DNA of 64,000 nt from Methylocystaceae bacterium (GTDB lineage: Bacteria; Pseudomonadota; Alphaproteobacteria; Rhizobiales; Beijerinckiaceae). The stretch is taken from assembly GCA_009773555.1 (NCBI GenBank), contig WSXZ01000015.1:1-64000 (forward strand), given 5' to 3'. Below are positions 52,862 through 61,135 of this stretch, piece by piece. Position numbers and translations under genes: made by a program. The notes beneath the pieces are model-generated. The model searched no databases. It was given only the letters and a program-made list of their open reading frames with translations, and was not told the DNA's origin. How positions within the stretch are numbered: the first letter of the stretch is position 1; each line of letters begins with the position of its first letter.

Positions 52862-52893
52862 AAAAGCAAGCGCGGACCCCGGAGGTCCGCGCC
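52862..52893 (-). terminator. Intrinsic terminator between gap and pgk
   Basis: On the minus strand GCGCGGACC (52893-52885) pairs with GGTCCGCGC (52879-52871) around a five-base loop, and is followed by TTGCTTTTTT. A nine-base perfect stem with a T run, 19 bases after the gap stop codon. It would end or reduce transcription into pgk, so pgk may need its own promoter. Confidence 0.85.
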
Positions 52894-52911
52894 GGCGTTG
52901 TGGAACAATGC

Positions 52912-53919
52912 TTAAAGAAGCTTGCCGATCGCGCTCGCCACATCGGTCATGCGGCCGGAGAAGCCCCATTCATTGTCGTACCAGGACAGGATCGACACGA
53001 GATTGCCGTCCAGGACCTTGGTCTGGTCGAGATGGAAGCAGGACGAGAGCGGATTGTGGTTGAAATCGATCGACACGAGCTTTTCGTCCGTGTAACCGAG
53101 CACGCCCTTGAGCGGGCCGTCGGCGGCGGCCTTGATCGCGGCGTGCACCTCGTCCTTCGTCGTCGGTCGCTTGGCGACAAACTTCAGATCGACCGCCGAG
53201 ACGTTGGGCGTCGGCACGCGAATGGCGTAGCCGTCGAGCTTGCCGTTCAGCTCCGGCAATACGAGTCCAACGGCCTTCGCCGCGCCCGTCGAGGTCGGGA
53301 TCATCGACAGCGCCGCCGCGCGAGCGCGGTAGAGATCCTTATGCATCGTGTCGAGCGTCGGCTGATCGCCCGTATAGGAGTGGATCGTCGTCATGATCCC
53401 CTTCTCGATGCCGATCGCCTCGTGCAGCACCTTGGCGACCGGCGCGAGACAGTTCGTCGTGCAGGACGCGTTGGAGATCACGAGATGATCCTTGGTGATC
53501 TTGTCGTGATTGACGCCATAGACGACCGTAATGTCGGCGCCTTCGGCGGGCGCTGAAACCAATACGCGCTTCGCGCCCGCGTCGAGCAGCAATTTCGCCT
53601 TGTCGCGCGCGGTGAAAAGCCCGGTGCATTCCAGCGCGATGTCGATCTTGAGGTCCTTGTAGGGAAGCTCAGCCGGATTTTTGATGGCGGTCACCTGGAT
53701 GGGGCCGCGGCCGACGTCGATCGTGTTTCCGGCGACTTTCACCTCATGCGGGAAGCGGCCGTGCACTGAATCATATCGCAACAGATGCGCATTGGTCTCG
53801 ACCGGGCCGAGATCGTTGATGGCGACGACTTCGAGGTCGGTGCGTCCGGTCTCGATGATATAGCGCAGGATGTTGCGGCCGATGCGCCCGAATCCGTTGA
53901 TCGCCACTCTCACGGTCAT
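52912..53919 (-). CDS. gap: Glyceraldehyde-3-phosphate dehydrogenase, type I
   Basis: 335 residues from ATG 53919 ([20 protein letters not shown]). The catalytic Cys153 is in [12 protein letters not shown], with the His of [10 protein letters not shown]; the NAD motif GFGRIGR starts the protein. It interconverts glyceraldehyde 3-phosphate and 1,3-bisphosphoglycerate, one step from PGK. A longer frame reaching 54039 overlaps the divergent leader and has no ribosome site; AGGAG lies just before 53919. A terminator separates gap from the downstream pgk. Confidence 0.97.
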   Translation of the reverse strand: MTVRVAINGFGRIGRNILRYIIETGRTDLEVVAINDLGPVETNAHLLRYDSVHGRFPHEVKVAGNTIDVGRGPIQVTAIKNPAELPYKDLKIDIALECTGLFTARDKAKLLLDAGAKRVLVSAPAEGADITVVYGVNHDKITKDHLVISNASCTTNCLAPVAKVLHEAIGIEKGIMTTIHSYTGDQPTLDTMHKDLYRARAAALSMIPTSTGAAKAVGLVLPELNGKLDGYAIRVPTPNVSAVDLKFVAKRPTTKDEVHAAIKAAADGPLKGVLGYTDEKLVSIDFNHNPLSSCFHLDQTKVLDGNLVSILSWYDNEWGFSGRMTDVASAIGKLL

Positions 53920-54144
53920 TTGGAAAATCTCCTTGCGCCGCTGGAACTCCGCGGCCCTCGCCATCGAGCCTGTGGGCTCTGGAGGCGAGCGTGTGATAGC
54001 ACCTCGCGCCCCCCTGTCAACGCGCCGAGATCGCGCCAATTGGCGCGGTTTCGATTTGCGCGATTCATGCTAGGAACAGGCTGGCAAGCGAATCGTTCGG
54101 CGCGTTCGCCGCGCCGCAAAGCCATGCACCATCTGCGACCGGCG

Positions 54145-54468
54145 ATGAACCAATCAGATAAGCGCGACGACGAAAACGCCAAGAGGCTCGAGGCCGCCGT
54201 CGCAGAGCTGCAGGCGGCGCTCGCTCAGCTGGAGCGCACGGTCGCCGCAAAGCTCGAAGACGAGCTGTCCAGCGCCGAACTCGAAGAAGAACTCGCCGTC
54301 ATGCAAGACGATCGGTCGCGCCTCGCCCTCGATCTCGACGCCGCGCTTGCGCGGCAGAACGCCCTGGAGAAGAGCCGCGACGAGGTGCTGTTAAGGCTTG
54401 AAGCGGCAAGCGAAGGCGTCGCCGCGGCGCTCGGCGCGGCAGGCGTCGCCTCGACCCAAGAGGATTAA
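54145..54468 (+). CDS. DUF4164 coiled-coil protein
   Basis: 107 residues, almost all one predicted coiled coil: KRLEAAVAELQAALAQLERT and ELSSAELEEELAVMQDDRSR show heptad spacing. DUF4164 proteins are small alphaproteobacterial proteins usually encoded just before zapA, as here, so a role linked to division or to ZapA is suspected. The start at 54145 (MNQSDKRDDENAK) is favoured over one at 54124; neither has a strong ribosome site. The zapA start follows the stop by one base. Confidence 0.82.
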   Translation: MNQSDKRDDENAKRLEAAVAELQAALAQLERTVAAKLEDELSSAELEEELAVMQDDRSRLALDLDAALARQNALEKSRDEVLLRLEAASEGVAAALGAAGVASTQED

Positions 54469-54469
54469 C

Positions 54470-54853
54470 ATGGCCGCCGTCGTCGTCGCCATCGCCGGTC
54501 GCACCTATCGCATGTCCTGCGAAGAGGGCGAGGAGCAGCGGATCGAAGAACTCGCGCGTTACGTGGAAAGCAAGATCCAGTCGATGCGCGAGAGCTTCGG
54601 CGAGATCGGCGAGCAGCGCATCATCGTGATGGCCGCCCTCGCAATCGCCGACGAGGCGACGGACGCGCGCGCCAAGGCGCAGGCGACGGAAACAGATATC
54701 GCTGCGCTGCGCGCTGAACTCGACGCCGCGCGCAAGGCGAGCGAGGCGGCGTCGGCGCTCGCCGCCAAGGCGCTTGGCGACGCGACGCGTCGGATCGTGA
54801 AGCTCAATGGCGAATTGTCGCCGCCGGCCGCGTCGCCGGACGATGGTCTCTAG
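54470..54853 (+). CDS. zapA: Cell division protein ZapA
   Basis: 127 residues. ZapA stabilises FtsZ filaments. The N-terminal globular part AIAGRTYRMSCEEGEEQRIEELARYVE is the family signature; a long C-terminal coiled coil follows (about 55-105, KAQATETDIAALRAELDAAR). An AGAGGA ribosome site precedes ATG 54470. Its 3' end overlaps the convergent GST gene by four bases, so there is no room for the 6S RNA that often follows zapA elsewhere. Confidence 0.93.
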   Translation: MAAVVVAIAGRTYRMSCEEGEEQRIEELARYVESKIQSMRESFGEIGEQRIIVMAALAIADEATDARAKAQATETDIAALRAELDAARKASEAASALAAKALGDATRRIVKLNGELSPPAASPDDGL

Positions 54854-55476
54854 GTCCTGGATGCGGCGGTGAAAACCGCCAGTTGAGCCTCGAAAGCACG
54901 CCTGTATGCGGGCCCGGAGAGGTTCGGATATTGGTCCAGTAGACCCGACGCTTTCAACCTGAGCAGCACCGACACCATCATCAGGTCGCCGGCGCTGAAC
55001 GGACCATCGAGCCATTCGGCATCGCCAAGTCGAGCGGAAAGTTCGCCGAGCCGGATACGGGCGCGTTCCTCGACGAGAGGCAGCCGCTGCTCGTACCAGG
55101 CCTCGTCACGCTCCATAAGCCTGGCGATTGCAAGATCAATAATTGGCGGCTCCATCGTGCTGAGCGCCGCGAACATCCATGTGATCGCTCGCGCCCGGCC
55201 ATTCGCATCGTCCGGCAGCAGGCCAGCATGGCGCTCCGCGATATGGAACACGATCGCCCCCGACTCGAATAGGGCGAGATCGCCTTCTTCATAGGTCGGA
55301 ATCTGCCCGAAAGGATGAAGCGCGAGATGCGCCGGCTCCTTCATCGCTTTGAATGAAAGAAGCCGAACGTCGTAGGGCTGGCCCACTTCTTCGAGCGCCC
55401 AGCGAACGCGCATGTCGCGCGCCAGACCCTTGCCGCCATCGGGCGACCGTTCAAAGGCGGTAATGGTGGGGGTCAT
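54850..55476 (-). CDS. Glutathione S-transferase family protein
   Basis: 208 residues with a thioredoxin-like N-terminal domain and a helical C-terminal domain. The glutathione-site motifs are FGQIPTYEEGDLALFESGAI (cis-Pro and Glu-Ser pair); the C-terminal N-capping box is FSAGDLMMVSVLLRL. The expected catalytic Ser/Tyr near the N-terminus is not clear: a Ser lies at residue 11 (ERSPDGGKG). Substrate unknown. Convergent with, and overlapping, zapA. Confidence 0.88.
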   Translation of the reverse strand: MTPTITAFERSPDGGKGLARDMRVRWALEEVGQPYDVRLLSFKAMKEPAHLALHPFGQIPTYEEGDLALFESGAIVFHIAERHAGLLPDDANGRARAITWMFAALSTMEPPIIDLAIARLMERDEAWYEQRLPLVEERARIRLGELSARLGDAEWLDGPFSAGDLMMVSVLLRLKASGLLDQYPNLSGPAYRRAFEAQLAVFTAASRT

Positions 55477-55550
55477 TGGAAAGCCCTACGGACAGCCGTC
55501 ACTCTCCTCGACTCATCGGCGGCGCAGTCGTCCCCATCGCCCGCTTGAGA

Positions 55551-56147
55551 TTACTTCGTCACGCCCCAATCTTCGAAACTCGGGTCGCGCTTGGCTTTTT
55601 CGAGATTGTCCGCCTGTTCCGACAATTGAAAATTTCGGTTTTGCGCCGCCATGGCCTCGGCGCCGTCCTTCATTATCGCGATCTTCATCTGCTCTGTGGC
55701 GAGGCGATTGAGCTCATTGATCCACTGATTGAGCGCGAGGAGCAAGTTGCGTTTGCGCGCTTGTTGAATGTCATGCGACGAATCACTGTTCTCCGACAGC
55801 GCGAGTTCTTCCTGAGTTTCGGCGATCAACGCATCGAGCTTCTTGACCTTCTCCTCCGCCGCCGCGACCTGGTCCGGAGCGTCGGACTTCGCCTTCTCAA
55901 GCGCCGCTTCGGCTTCAGTGCGCGCCTTCTTGAGATTGTCGAGGCCGTTCTGCAGCCATTTCGACTGGATCTTCAGGAGCGAGTCGCGCGGAACCCCGCT
56001 GAGGCTCAGCGAATTCGGAATGGGAAAAATTTCGCCGAGCTGCGCCGCGTCAGCCGGCGCCGCTGAAATCGCGCAGGCGAGCAGGCCACAGAGAACCGCG
56101 CCGGCCAACGTCCTGCGGACGCTGACCGTTTTGCTGATGAAGCTCAT
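55551..56147 (-). CDS. Exported coiled-coil protein, function unknown
   Basis: 198 residues from ATG 56147 with a GGGAG ribosome site. A signal peptide follows (MSFISKTVSVRRTLAGAVLC), cleaved near APADA-AQL. The mature protein has no Cys, and from about residue 55 to 150 is strongly helical with heptads rich in Lys, Glu, Ala and Leu (NLKKARTEAEAALEKAK, EEKVKKLDALIAETQEEL). It ends RDPSFEDWGVTK. Such periplasmic coiled coils can be chaperones or structural spacers; I recognise no family. Confidence 0.7.
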   Translation of the reverse strand: MSFISKTVSVRRTLAGAVLCGLLACAISAAPADAAQLGEIFPIPNSLSLSGVPRDSLLKIQSKWLQNGLDNLKKARTEAEAALEKAKSDAPDQVAAAEEKVKKLDALIAETQEELALSENSDSSHDIQQARKRNLLLALNQWINELNRLATEQMKIAIMKDGAEAMAAQNRNFQLSEQADNLEKAKRDPSFEDWGVTK

Positions 56148-56324
56148 GATTTTCTCCCGGTATGCTGCGCTTTTTTCGCGCGCTTTTCTTTGCGCAAACT
56201 GAGCCATCGGTTGACATCTGGCAAGTCCCGGCGCCTGCGGGCGAATAAAGGAGCCGGGGCGCAGCGCTTGACTGCCTCTGCGCTTCGCGCCAGCCTATGT
56301 CCGCCGGGGGAGCCCGCCCGGCGG

Positions 56325-56427
56325 CGCGTCAATCATGCCGCCACGGGGCTGAGAGGCCGCATGACGCGCGAAACGCGGGGGCGGCGACCCTTCGAACCTG
56401 ATCCAGTTGAGACTGGCGGAGGGATGG
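56325..56427 (+). ncRNA. TPP riboswitch (THI element)
   Basis: The conserved THI core is present in order: GGGGCTGAGAGG (56345-56356), a variable arm with GCG-rich pairing, ACCCTTCGAACCTGATC (56387-56403) and the closing CTGGCGGAGGGA (56413-56424). It lies just before thiO and should turn the thi operon down when thiamine diphosphate is plentiful. The element ends about 32 bases before the start codon, a spacing that suits control of translation start as well as transcription. Confidence 0.94.
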
Positions 56428-56458
56428 TGTCAGCGAAATTTCCCAAAAGGCCGCGCTC

Positions 56459-57517
56459 ATGCTCGCGCGCGTGATCGGCGCCGGCGTCGCCGGACTCTGC
56501 GCCGCCTATGCGCTCGCGCGGAAGGGCGTGGAGGTGGAGATCGTCGAGCGCGAGTCTGCGCCGGGCCTCGGCTGCTCGCGTTTCGCCGGCGGCATGATCG
56601 CGCCCTGGTGCGAACTGGAAAGCGCCGAGCCCCTGGTCGCGACGCTCGGAGAAGAGGCGCTCGACTTCTGGTCGCGCGAGGTTGGAATCGCGACAATCGC
56701 CGGCAGTCTTGTCGTGGCGCCCACCCGCGAGCGCGCCGAACTCGCCGACTTCGCCCGGCGCACGCGCAATTTCGAATCGCTGAACGCAAAGGCCATCGCG
56801 GCGCTCGAGCCAGATCTCGCCGGGCGCTTCGACGCGGCGTTGTATTTTCGACAAGAAGCGCATCTCGATCCCCGCGCGGGGCTCGTTGCGCTGACCGGGC
56901 GCCTCGCGCAACTGCCGAATGTGACGCTGCATTTTCAGCAGGACGCCGACGCACTGGCGACGATCCCCAACTGGATCATCGACTGCCGCGGCTTTGCGGC
57001 GCGCGACGCGCTTCCCGGCCTGCGCGGCGTCAAGGGCGAAATGCTGATTCTGCGCAGCGACGAGATTTCCCTAACGCGTCCGGTGCGCATGCTGCATCCG
57101 CGCCGGCCGGTTTATGTCGTTCCGCGCGGCGAGGGGCTGTTCATGGTCGGCGCGACGATGATCGAGAATGAGGAGCGCGCGCGGGTCACCGCGCGATCGG
57201 TCGTCGAACTCGTCAACTCCGCCTTTGCGGTCCACCCGGCCTTCGCCGAGGCCGAAATTGTCGAAACCGGCTCGGACCTCCGTCCCGCCTTCGCCAACAA
57301 TCTGCCCCGTCTTTTGAAGCGGGGTCACACACTCTATATCAATGGGCTCTACCGCCACGGGTTCCTGCTTGCGCCGGCGCTGGCGCGCCGCGCGGCTGAG
57401 GTCGTTGTCAACGACGGGTATTTCCCAGAGGTGATGGATGCTGATTCAGATCAACGGGCGGCCGCAGGATGTGAGCGTGACGACGTTGCAACTGCTGCTG
57501 GACGAACTGGGGTATGA
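56459..57517 (+). CDS. thiO: Glycine oxidase ThiO
   Basis: An FAD enzyme of 352 residues that oxidises glycine to the imine used in thiazole synthesis. The FAD motif is VIGAGVAGLCAAYALA at the N-terminus; FAGGMIAPWCE and the C-terminal YINGLYRHGFLLAPALA are ThiO blocks. After FPEVMDAD the frame runs on for about 25 residues (DQRAAAGCERDD) and overlaps thiS by 80 bases; these extra residues look like read-through of a lost stop codon. First gene after the TPP riboswitch. In methanotrophs ThiO replaces ThiH for aerobic growth. Confidence 0.93.
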   Translation: MLARVIGAGVAGLCAAYALARKGVEVEIVERESAPGLGCSRFAGGMIAPWCELESAEPLVATLGEEALDFWSREVGIATIAGSLVVAPTRERAELADFARRTRNFESLNAKAIAALEPDLAGRFDAALYFRQEAHLDPRAGLVALTGRLAQLPNVTLHFQQDADALATIPNWIIDCRGFAARDALPGLRGVKGEMLILRSDEISLTRPVRMLHPRRPVYVVPRGEGLFMVGATMIENEERARVTARSVVELVNSAFAVHPAFAEAEIVETGSDLRPAFANNLPRLLKRGHTLYINGLYRHGFLLAPALARRAAEVVVNDGYFPEVMDADSDQRAAAGCERDDVATAAGRTGV

Positions 57518-57635
57518 TGAAAAGACCGTCGGCACCGCTTTGAACCAGGAATTCGTGCGCGCCAGGGACCGCGCCGAGACGCGGCTTCGTGAAGGCGACG
57601 CTGTCGAGATCGTGACGCCGAGACAGGGCGGGTGA
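57438..57635 (+). CDS. thiS: Sulfur carrier protein ThiS
   Basis: A ubiquitin-like protein of 65 residues ending in the required Gly-Gly (TPRQGG), whose C-terminus is converted to a thiocarboxylate that feeds sulfur to ThiG. The block TVGTALNQEFVRARDRAETR is typical. It starts inside the thiO frame, 80 bases before that frame's stop. Next is thiG after 13 bases. Confidence 0.95.
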   Translation: MLIQINGRPQDVSVTTLQLLLDELGYDEKTVGTALNQEFVRARDRAETRLREGDAVEIVTPRQGG

Positions 57636-57648
57636 GCGAGTGTGACGC

Positions 57649-58437
57649 ATGAATGACCCGGTGAGGCTTTACGACGGCACGCTGTCCTCGCGGCTGCTGC
57701 TCGGCACTGCCCGCTATCCCTCGCCGGCGATCCTGGCGGAAGCGATTCGCGCGTCGGGCTGCGAGATCGTCACCGTCTCGCTGCGGCGCGAGGCCGGCGG
57801 GGCGCGCGCGGGCGAGGCTTTCTGGAGCCTGATCCGCGACGTCGGCGCGCGCGTGCTTCCCAACACCGCCGGCTGCCGCACCGCCAAAGAGGCGATCGCG
57901 ACCGCGCAAATGGCGCGGGAAGTCTTCGCGACCGACTGGATCAAGCTCGAAGTCATCGGCGAGGAGGACACGCTACAGCCCGACGTTTTCGGGCTCGTCG
58001 AGGCGGCGCGCGCGCTCGCGGACGACGGCTTCAAGGTCTTTCCCTATACGACCGACGATCTGGTGGTGGCGGAAAAGCTGCTCGACGCCGGCTGCCGCGT
58101 GCTGATGCCCTGGGCGGCGCCGATCGGCTCCGGGCGCGGGGTCAACGACGCTTTCGCCTTGCGGGCGCTGCGCGCGCATTTTCCCGATACGCCCCTCATC
58201 GTCGACGCGGGACTTGGCGCGCCGTCTCACGCGGCGTTGGTGATGGAGATGGGCTATGACGCCGTGCTGCTCAACACCGCCGTTTCCCGCGCCGGCGACC
58301 CGGTCTTGATGGCGCGGGCCTTCGCCCTCGCCATCGAAGCCGGCCGAGCGGGCTTTCGCGCACAGCCGATGACCCCGCGCGACATGGCGGAGCCTTCGAC
58401 GCCGATCATCGGCCGTCCCTTCGACAGACTGGCGTAA
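57649..58437 (+). CDS. thiG: Thiazole synthase ThiG
   Basis: A TIM-barrel enzyme of 262 residues that builds the thiazole ring from deoxyxylulose 5-phosphate, the ThiO product and ThiS sulfur. The Schiff-base Lys is in [24 protein letters not shown] and [20 protein letters not shown] are the phosphate loops. Deoxyxylulose 5-phosphate comes from Dxs, also in this window. Third gene of the thi operon; the thiE start follows its stop by three bases. Confidence 0.96.
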   Translation: MNDPVRLYDGTLSSRLLLGTARYPSPAILAEAIRASGCEIVTVSLRREAGGARAGEAFWSLIRDVGARVLPNTAGCRTAKEAIATAQMAREVFATDWIKLEVIGEEDTLQPDVFGLVEAARALADDGFKVFPYTTDDLVVAEKLLDAGCRVLMPWAAPIGSGRGVNDAFALRALRAHFPDTPLIVDAGLGAPSHAALVMEMGYDAVLLNTAVSRAGDPVLMARAFALAIEAGRAGFRAQPMTPRDMAEPSTPIIGRPFDRLA

Positions 58438-58440
58438 CGG

Positions 58441-59289
58441 GTGGCGGCGCTGAGGCTCGATCCGTTCTATCTCATCGTCGACGACGCAGATTGGCTTTCC
58501 CGCCTGCTGCCGCAGGGCGTTAAGCTCGTGCAGCTGCGGGTGAAGGATCGCCCCGAGCCTGACCTGCGCGCGCAGATCGCGACCGCGCGGGAGATGTGCG
58601 CGCGACAGGGCGCGCAGCTCGTCGTCAACGACCATTGGCGGCTCGCGATGGAGGAAGGCTGCGACTTTGTCCACCTCGGCCAGGGCGATCTCGACGCGGC
58701 GGACATCCCGGCGTTGCGCCGCGCCGGCGTCAGGATCGGCGTTTCGACGCATGACGAAGCCGAACTTGGCCGGGCGTTGTCGCTCGACGCGGACTATGTC
58801 GCGCTGGGGCCGATCTATCCCACGCTGCTGAAACAAATGGACTTTGCGCCGCAGGGCCTCGCCCGGCTGAGCGCCTGGAAGGCGCAGATCGGCGAGACGC
58901 CTCTTGTCGCCATCGGCGGACTGACCCCCGAACGCGCCATCGCCGCGCTCGCCGCGGGAGCCGACAGCGCCTGCGTCGTCACCGACATTTTGCGCAACGC
59001 CGAACCCGAGGCGCGCGCGCGGGAATGGCTGTCTGCGACGCATACGCCGATGCGCGCGTGTGTCCATCGCCCAATCATGGGGCGCGTCTGCGGCCGATCT
59101 CGTCGCTGGTGCTTCATTACACCGGGATGCCGACGGCGGAATCGGCGCTCGCCCTGCTCTGCAATCCGCGCTCGGAGGTCTCCGCGCATTATGTCGTCAA
59201 CGAAGACGGGAGCGTGCTGCAGCTCGTGCCGGAGTCGCGGCGCGCCTGGCATGCCGGAAAAAGCTTCTGGGCCGGCGAAACCGACATGA
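58441..59289 (+). CDS. thiE: Thiamine-phosphate synthase ThiE with out-of-frame C-terminal extension
   Basis: Joins the pyrimidine and thiazole halves of thiamine. The first 200 or so residues (GTG start, MAALRLDPFYLIVDDADW) form a complete ThiE barrel: LVQLRVKDR, LVVNDHWRLAMEEG, DFVHLGQGDLD, ALGPIYPTLLKQM and VAIGGLTPERAIAAL. Normal ThiE ends near AREWLSAT. Here the frame continues for about 80 more residues (HTPMRACVHRPIMGRVCGRS and on), entirely across the start of the amidase gene in another frame. That tail is Arg/Cys/Ser-rich and looks like noise, so the natural stop codon has probably been lost. Confidence 0.9.
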   Translation: MAALRLDPFYLIVDDADWLSRLLPQGVKLVQLRVKDRPEPDLRAQIATAREMCARQGAQLVVNDHWRLAMEEGCDFVHLGQGDLDAADIPALRRAGVRIGVSTHDEAELGRALSLDADYVALGPIYPTLLKQMDFAPQGLARLSAWKAQIGETPLVAIGGLTPERAIAALAAGADSACVVTDILRNAEPEARAREWLSATHTPMRACVHRPIMGRVCGRSRRWCFITPGCRRRNRRSPCSAIRARRSPRIMSSTKTGACCSSCRSRGAPGMPEKASGPAKPT

Positions 59290-59774
59290 ACTCCGCCTCG
59301 ATCGGAATCGAGATCGTTCACCCGGGCCACGACGACCCGCGTCCCTATCCAGCGGCGCAAATCGAGGCGACGGCCGCGCTCGCCAAGGACATCTGCCGGC
59401 GCCACGCGATACCTCCCGAGCGCGTGCTGGCGCATTCCGACATCGCGCCTGGGCGCAAAGGGGACCCGGGCGAGTTCTTTCCCTGGGAGGAGCTTGCCCG
59501 CCTCGGCGTCGGGCGGGTTGTCGAGCAAAACCCGGGTCTCGGCGCGACGACAGTCTCGCTCGGCGACGCGGGCGCCAAGGTCGCCTCGCTTCAGCGCGAC
59601 CTCGCGGCTTACGGCTATCGCGTCGAGCAAACTGGCGTCTATGACGCGCAGACGGTCCAGGCGGTCGAGGCGTTCCAGCGCCACTTCCGCCCTGCGAACG
59701 TCGATGGCCGGGCCGACGGCGAAACGCGCGTGGCCCTCGCCAACCTCCTCGCGACATTCGGAGAACGCGTATGA
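59025..59774 (+). CDS. AmpD-like N-acetylmuramoyl-L-alanine amidase with PG-binding domain
   Basis: 249 residues. The amidase_2 domain has its zinc ligands in LVLHYTGMPTAESAL (His), the second His in RVLAHSDIAPGRKGDPG and the Asp that follows; SAHYVVNEDGSVLQLV and RAWHAGKSFWAGE are also standard. A C-terminal peptidoglycan-binding helix bundle follows (KVASLQRDLAAYGYRV, AVEAFQRHFRP). No signal peptide, so like AmpD it should act on recycled muropeptides in the cytoplasm. The start lies inside the thiE frame (265-base overlap); the true start could be slightly later, but no good alternative exists. Overlaps the SDR gene by four bases. Confidence 0.88.
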   Translation: MAVCDAYADARVCPSPNHGARLRPISSLVLHYTGMPTAESALALLCNPRSEVSAHYVVNEDGSVLQLVPESRRAWHAGKSFWAGETDMNSASIGIEIVHPGHDDPRPYPAAQIEATAALAKDICRRHAIPPERVLAHSDIAPGRKGDPGEFFPWEELARLGVGRVVEQNPGLGATTVSLGDAGAKVASLQRDLAAYGYRVEQTGVYDAQTVQAVEAFQRHFRPANVDGRADGETRVALANLLATFGERV

Positions 59775-60622
59775 AGGCTGTGGTCGTGACCGGCGCCTCG
59801 ACCGGGATCGGCGCGGCCTGCGTCAGCCTGTTGGTCGAGAAGGGGTTTCTGGTCTTCGCATCGGTCCGCAAGGACTCCGACGCGGCGGCGCTCGCGGCGC
59901 GGCATGGCGACTCGGTTATTCCGCTCCTCTTCGACGTGACCGACGCCGAATCCATCGCGGCCGCCGCGCGCGACGTCGAAACCCGGCTCGGCGACGAAAC
60001 GCTCGCCGGGCTGGTCAACAACGCCGGCGTCGCCGTCCCCGGCCCGCTGCTGCATCTGCCGATCGACGATTTTCGGCGCCAGATGGACGTCAATCTGATC
60101 GGCCAGCTTCGAATCATTCAGGCGTTTGCGCCTCTGCTCGGCGCTGGCGCGCAGCGGCGCGGGGCGCCCGGCCGCATCGTCAATATGAGTTCGGTCGCCG
60201 GACGTTTCGCCGCGCCGTTTCTCGGCGCCTACGCCACGTCTAAATTCGGGCTAGAGGGCATGTCGGACGCGCTGCGGCGCGAGCTGATGGTCTATGGCGT
60301 CGACGTCGTCCTGATCGAGCCGGGGATGATCGCCACGCCGATCTGGGACAAGGCGGAAGAGACTGATCTTGCTATGTTCGAGGGCACGACCTATGCCGCG
60401 CCAGGCCGGAGGATGCTGAAATGGCTTGTCGAGGCTGGCCGCCGCGCGCCGGGGCCCGATGTCGTCGCGCGCGCCGTGTTGCGGGCGCTGACGGCGCCGC
60501 GCCCGCCCATCCGCATCCCGGTGGTAAGAAATCGCTTTACGGACTACACGCTTCGCAGCCTGTTGCCGGGGCGGCTGGTCGACTGGCTGACGGCGCGCCG
60601 GCTCGGCCTGCTGCCGAAATAG
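59771..60622 (+). CDS. Short-chain dehydrogenase/reductase
   Basis: 283 residues, a classical SDR. The NAD(P) motif is VVTGASTGIGAACV, the NNAG motif LVNNAGVAVPG, and the active site Ser in NMSSVAGRF with Tyr-x-x-x-Lys in GAYATSKFGLEG. The C-terminal extension with VRNRFTDYTLRSLLPGR resembles 17-beta-HSD-type or 1-acyldihydroxyacetone-type SDRs, which act on lipids or steroids, but the substrate is unknown. Its start overlaps the amidase stop (ATGA). Confidence 0.87.
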   Translation: MKAVVVTGASTGIGAACVSLLVEKGFLVFASVRKDSDAAALAARHGDSVIPLLFDVTDAESIAAAARDVETRLGDETLAGLVNNAGVAVPGPLLHLPIDDFRRQMDVNLIGQLRIIQAFAPLLGAGAQRRGAPGRIVNMSSVAGRFAAPFLGAYATSKFGLEGMSDALRRELMVYGVDVVLIEPGMIATPIWDKAEETDLAMFEGTTYAAPGRRMLKWLVEAGRRAPGPDVVARAVLRALTAPRPPIRIPVVRNRFTDYTLRSLLPGRLVDWLTARRLGLLPK

Positions 60623-60687
60623 GCGATCGCCCTGGGACGGATCCTTCCGATCGTCCGCAACGAGATTGAGCTGAAAGAGGAGAGGCT

Positions 60688-61098
60688 ATGTCCAACGCCA
60701 ATGACTGTGGCGCCCCGCCGAAACATGGCGCGGTCTGCTGGAACGAACTCAATGTCCACGATGTCGAACGGACGAAGAAGTTTTACAGCCACACTCTCGG
60801 CTGGAGCTTCGAGGGAATGCCCATGGACGGCGTCACATATTGGATCATCAGTTCGCAGGGCGCCAGGGTCGGCGGCATTTTTGAGATGACAGCCCCGGAA
60901 CTGGCGAGCGTTCCAGAACACTGGCTGACCTATATCGGCGTCGATGACGTGGATGCGCGCCTGGAGAAGGCCAAGGCCGCCGGCGCCACGATCTGCAAGG
61001 ACGCCTTCGAGATCCCCGGCGTCGGCCGCATGGCCGTGCTGCAACAGCCGGGCGGCGCCTTCGTCGCCTGGATGACGCCGAAGCCGACCGCCGCCTAA
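60688..61098 (+). CDS. VOC-family (glyoxalase-like) protein
   Basis: 136 residues with one vicinal-oxygen-chelate domain made of two beta-alpha-beta-beta-beta halves. The first half has AVCWNELNVHDVERTKKFYS and the second WLTYIGVDDVDARLEKAKAAG; the metal-site residues seem incomplete, with one Glu in CWNEL and none clear in the second half. Small VOC proteins of this kind include antibiotic-binding proteins and enzymes of unknown substrate. An AGAGGAG ribosome site supports the start. Confidence 0.8.
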   Translation: MSNANDCGAPPKHGAVCWNELNVHDVERTKKFYSHTLGWSFEGMPMDGVTYWIISSQGARVGGIFEMTAPELASVPEHWLTYIGVDDVDARLEKAKAAGATICKDAFEIPGVGRMAVLQQPGGAFVAWMTPKPTAA

Positions 61099-61135
61099 GG
61101 CGAAAGGTCTCGGCTGTGCAGGACCTCATCGCCGG

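Noticed and set aside
54850..55476. 6S RNA after zapA
   Set aside because: The gene often follows zapA, but here a GST gene overlaps the zapA end by four bases, and no long rod-like fold is evident.
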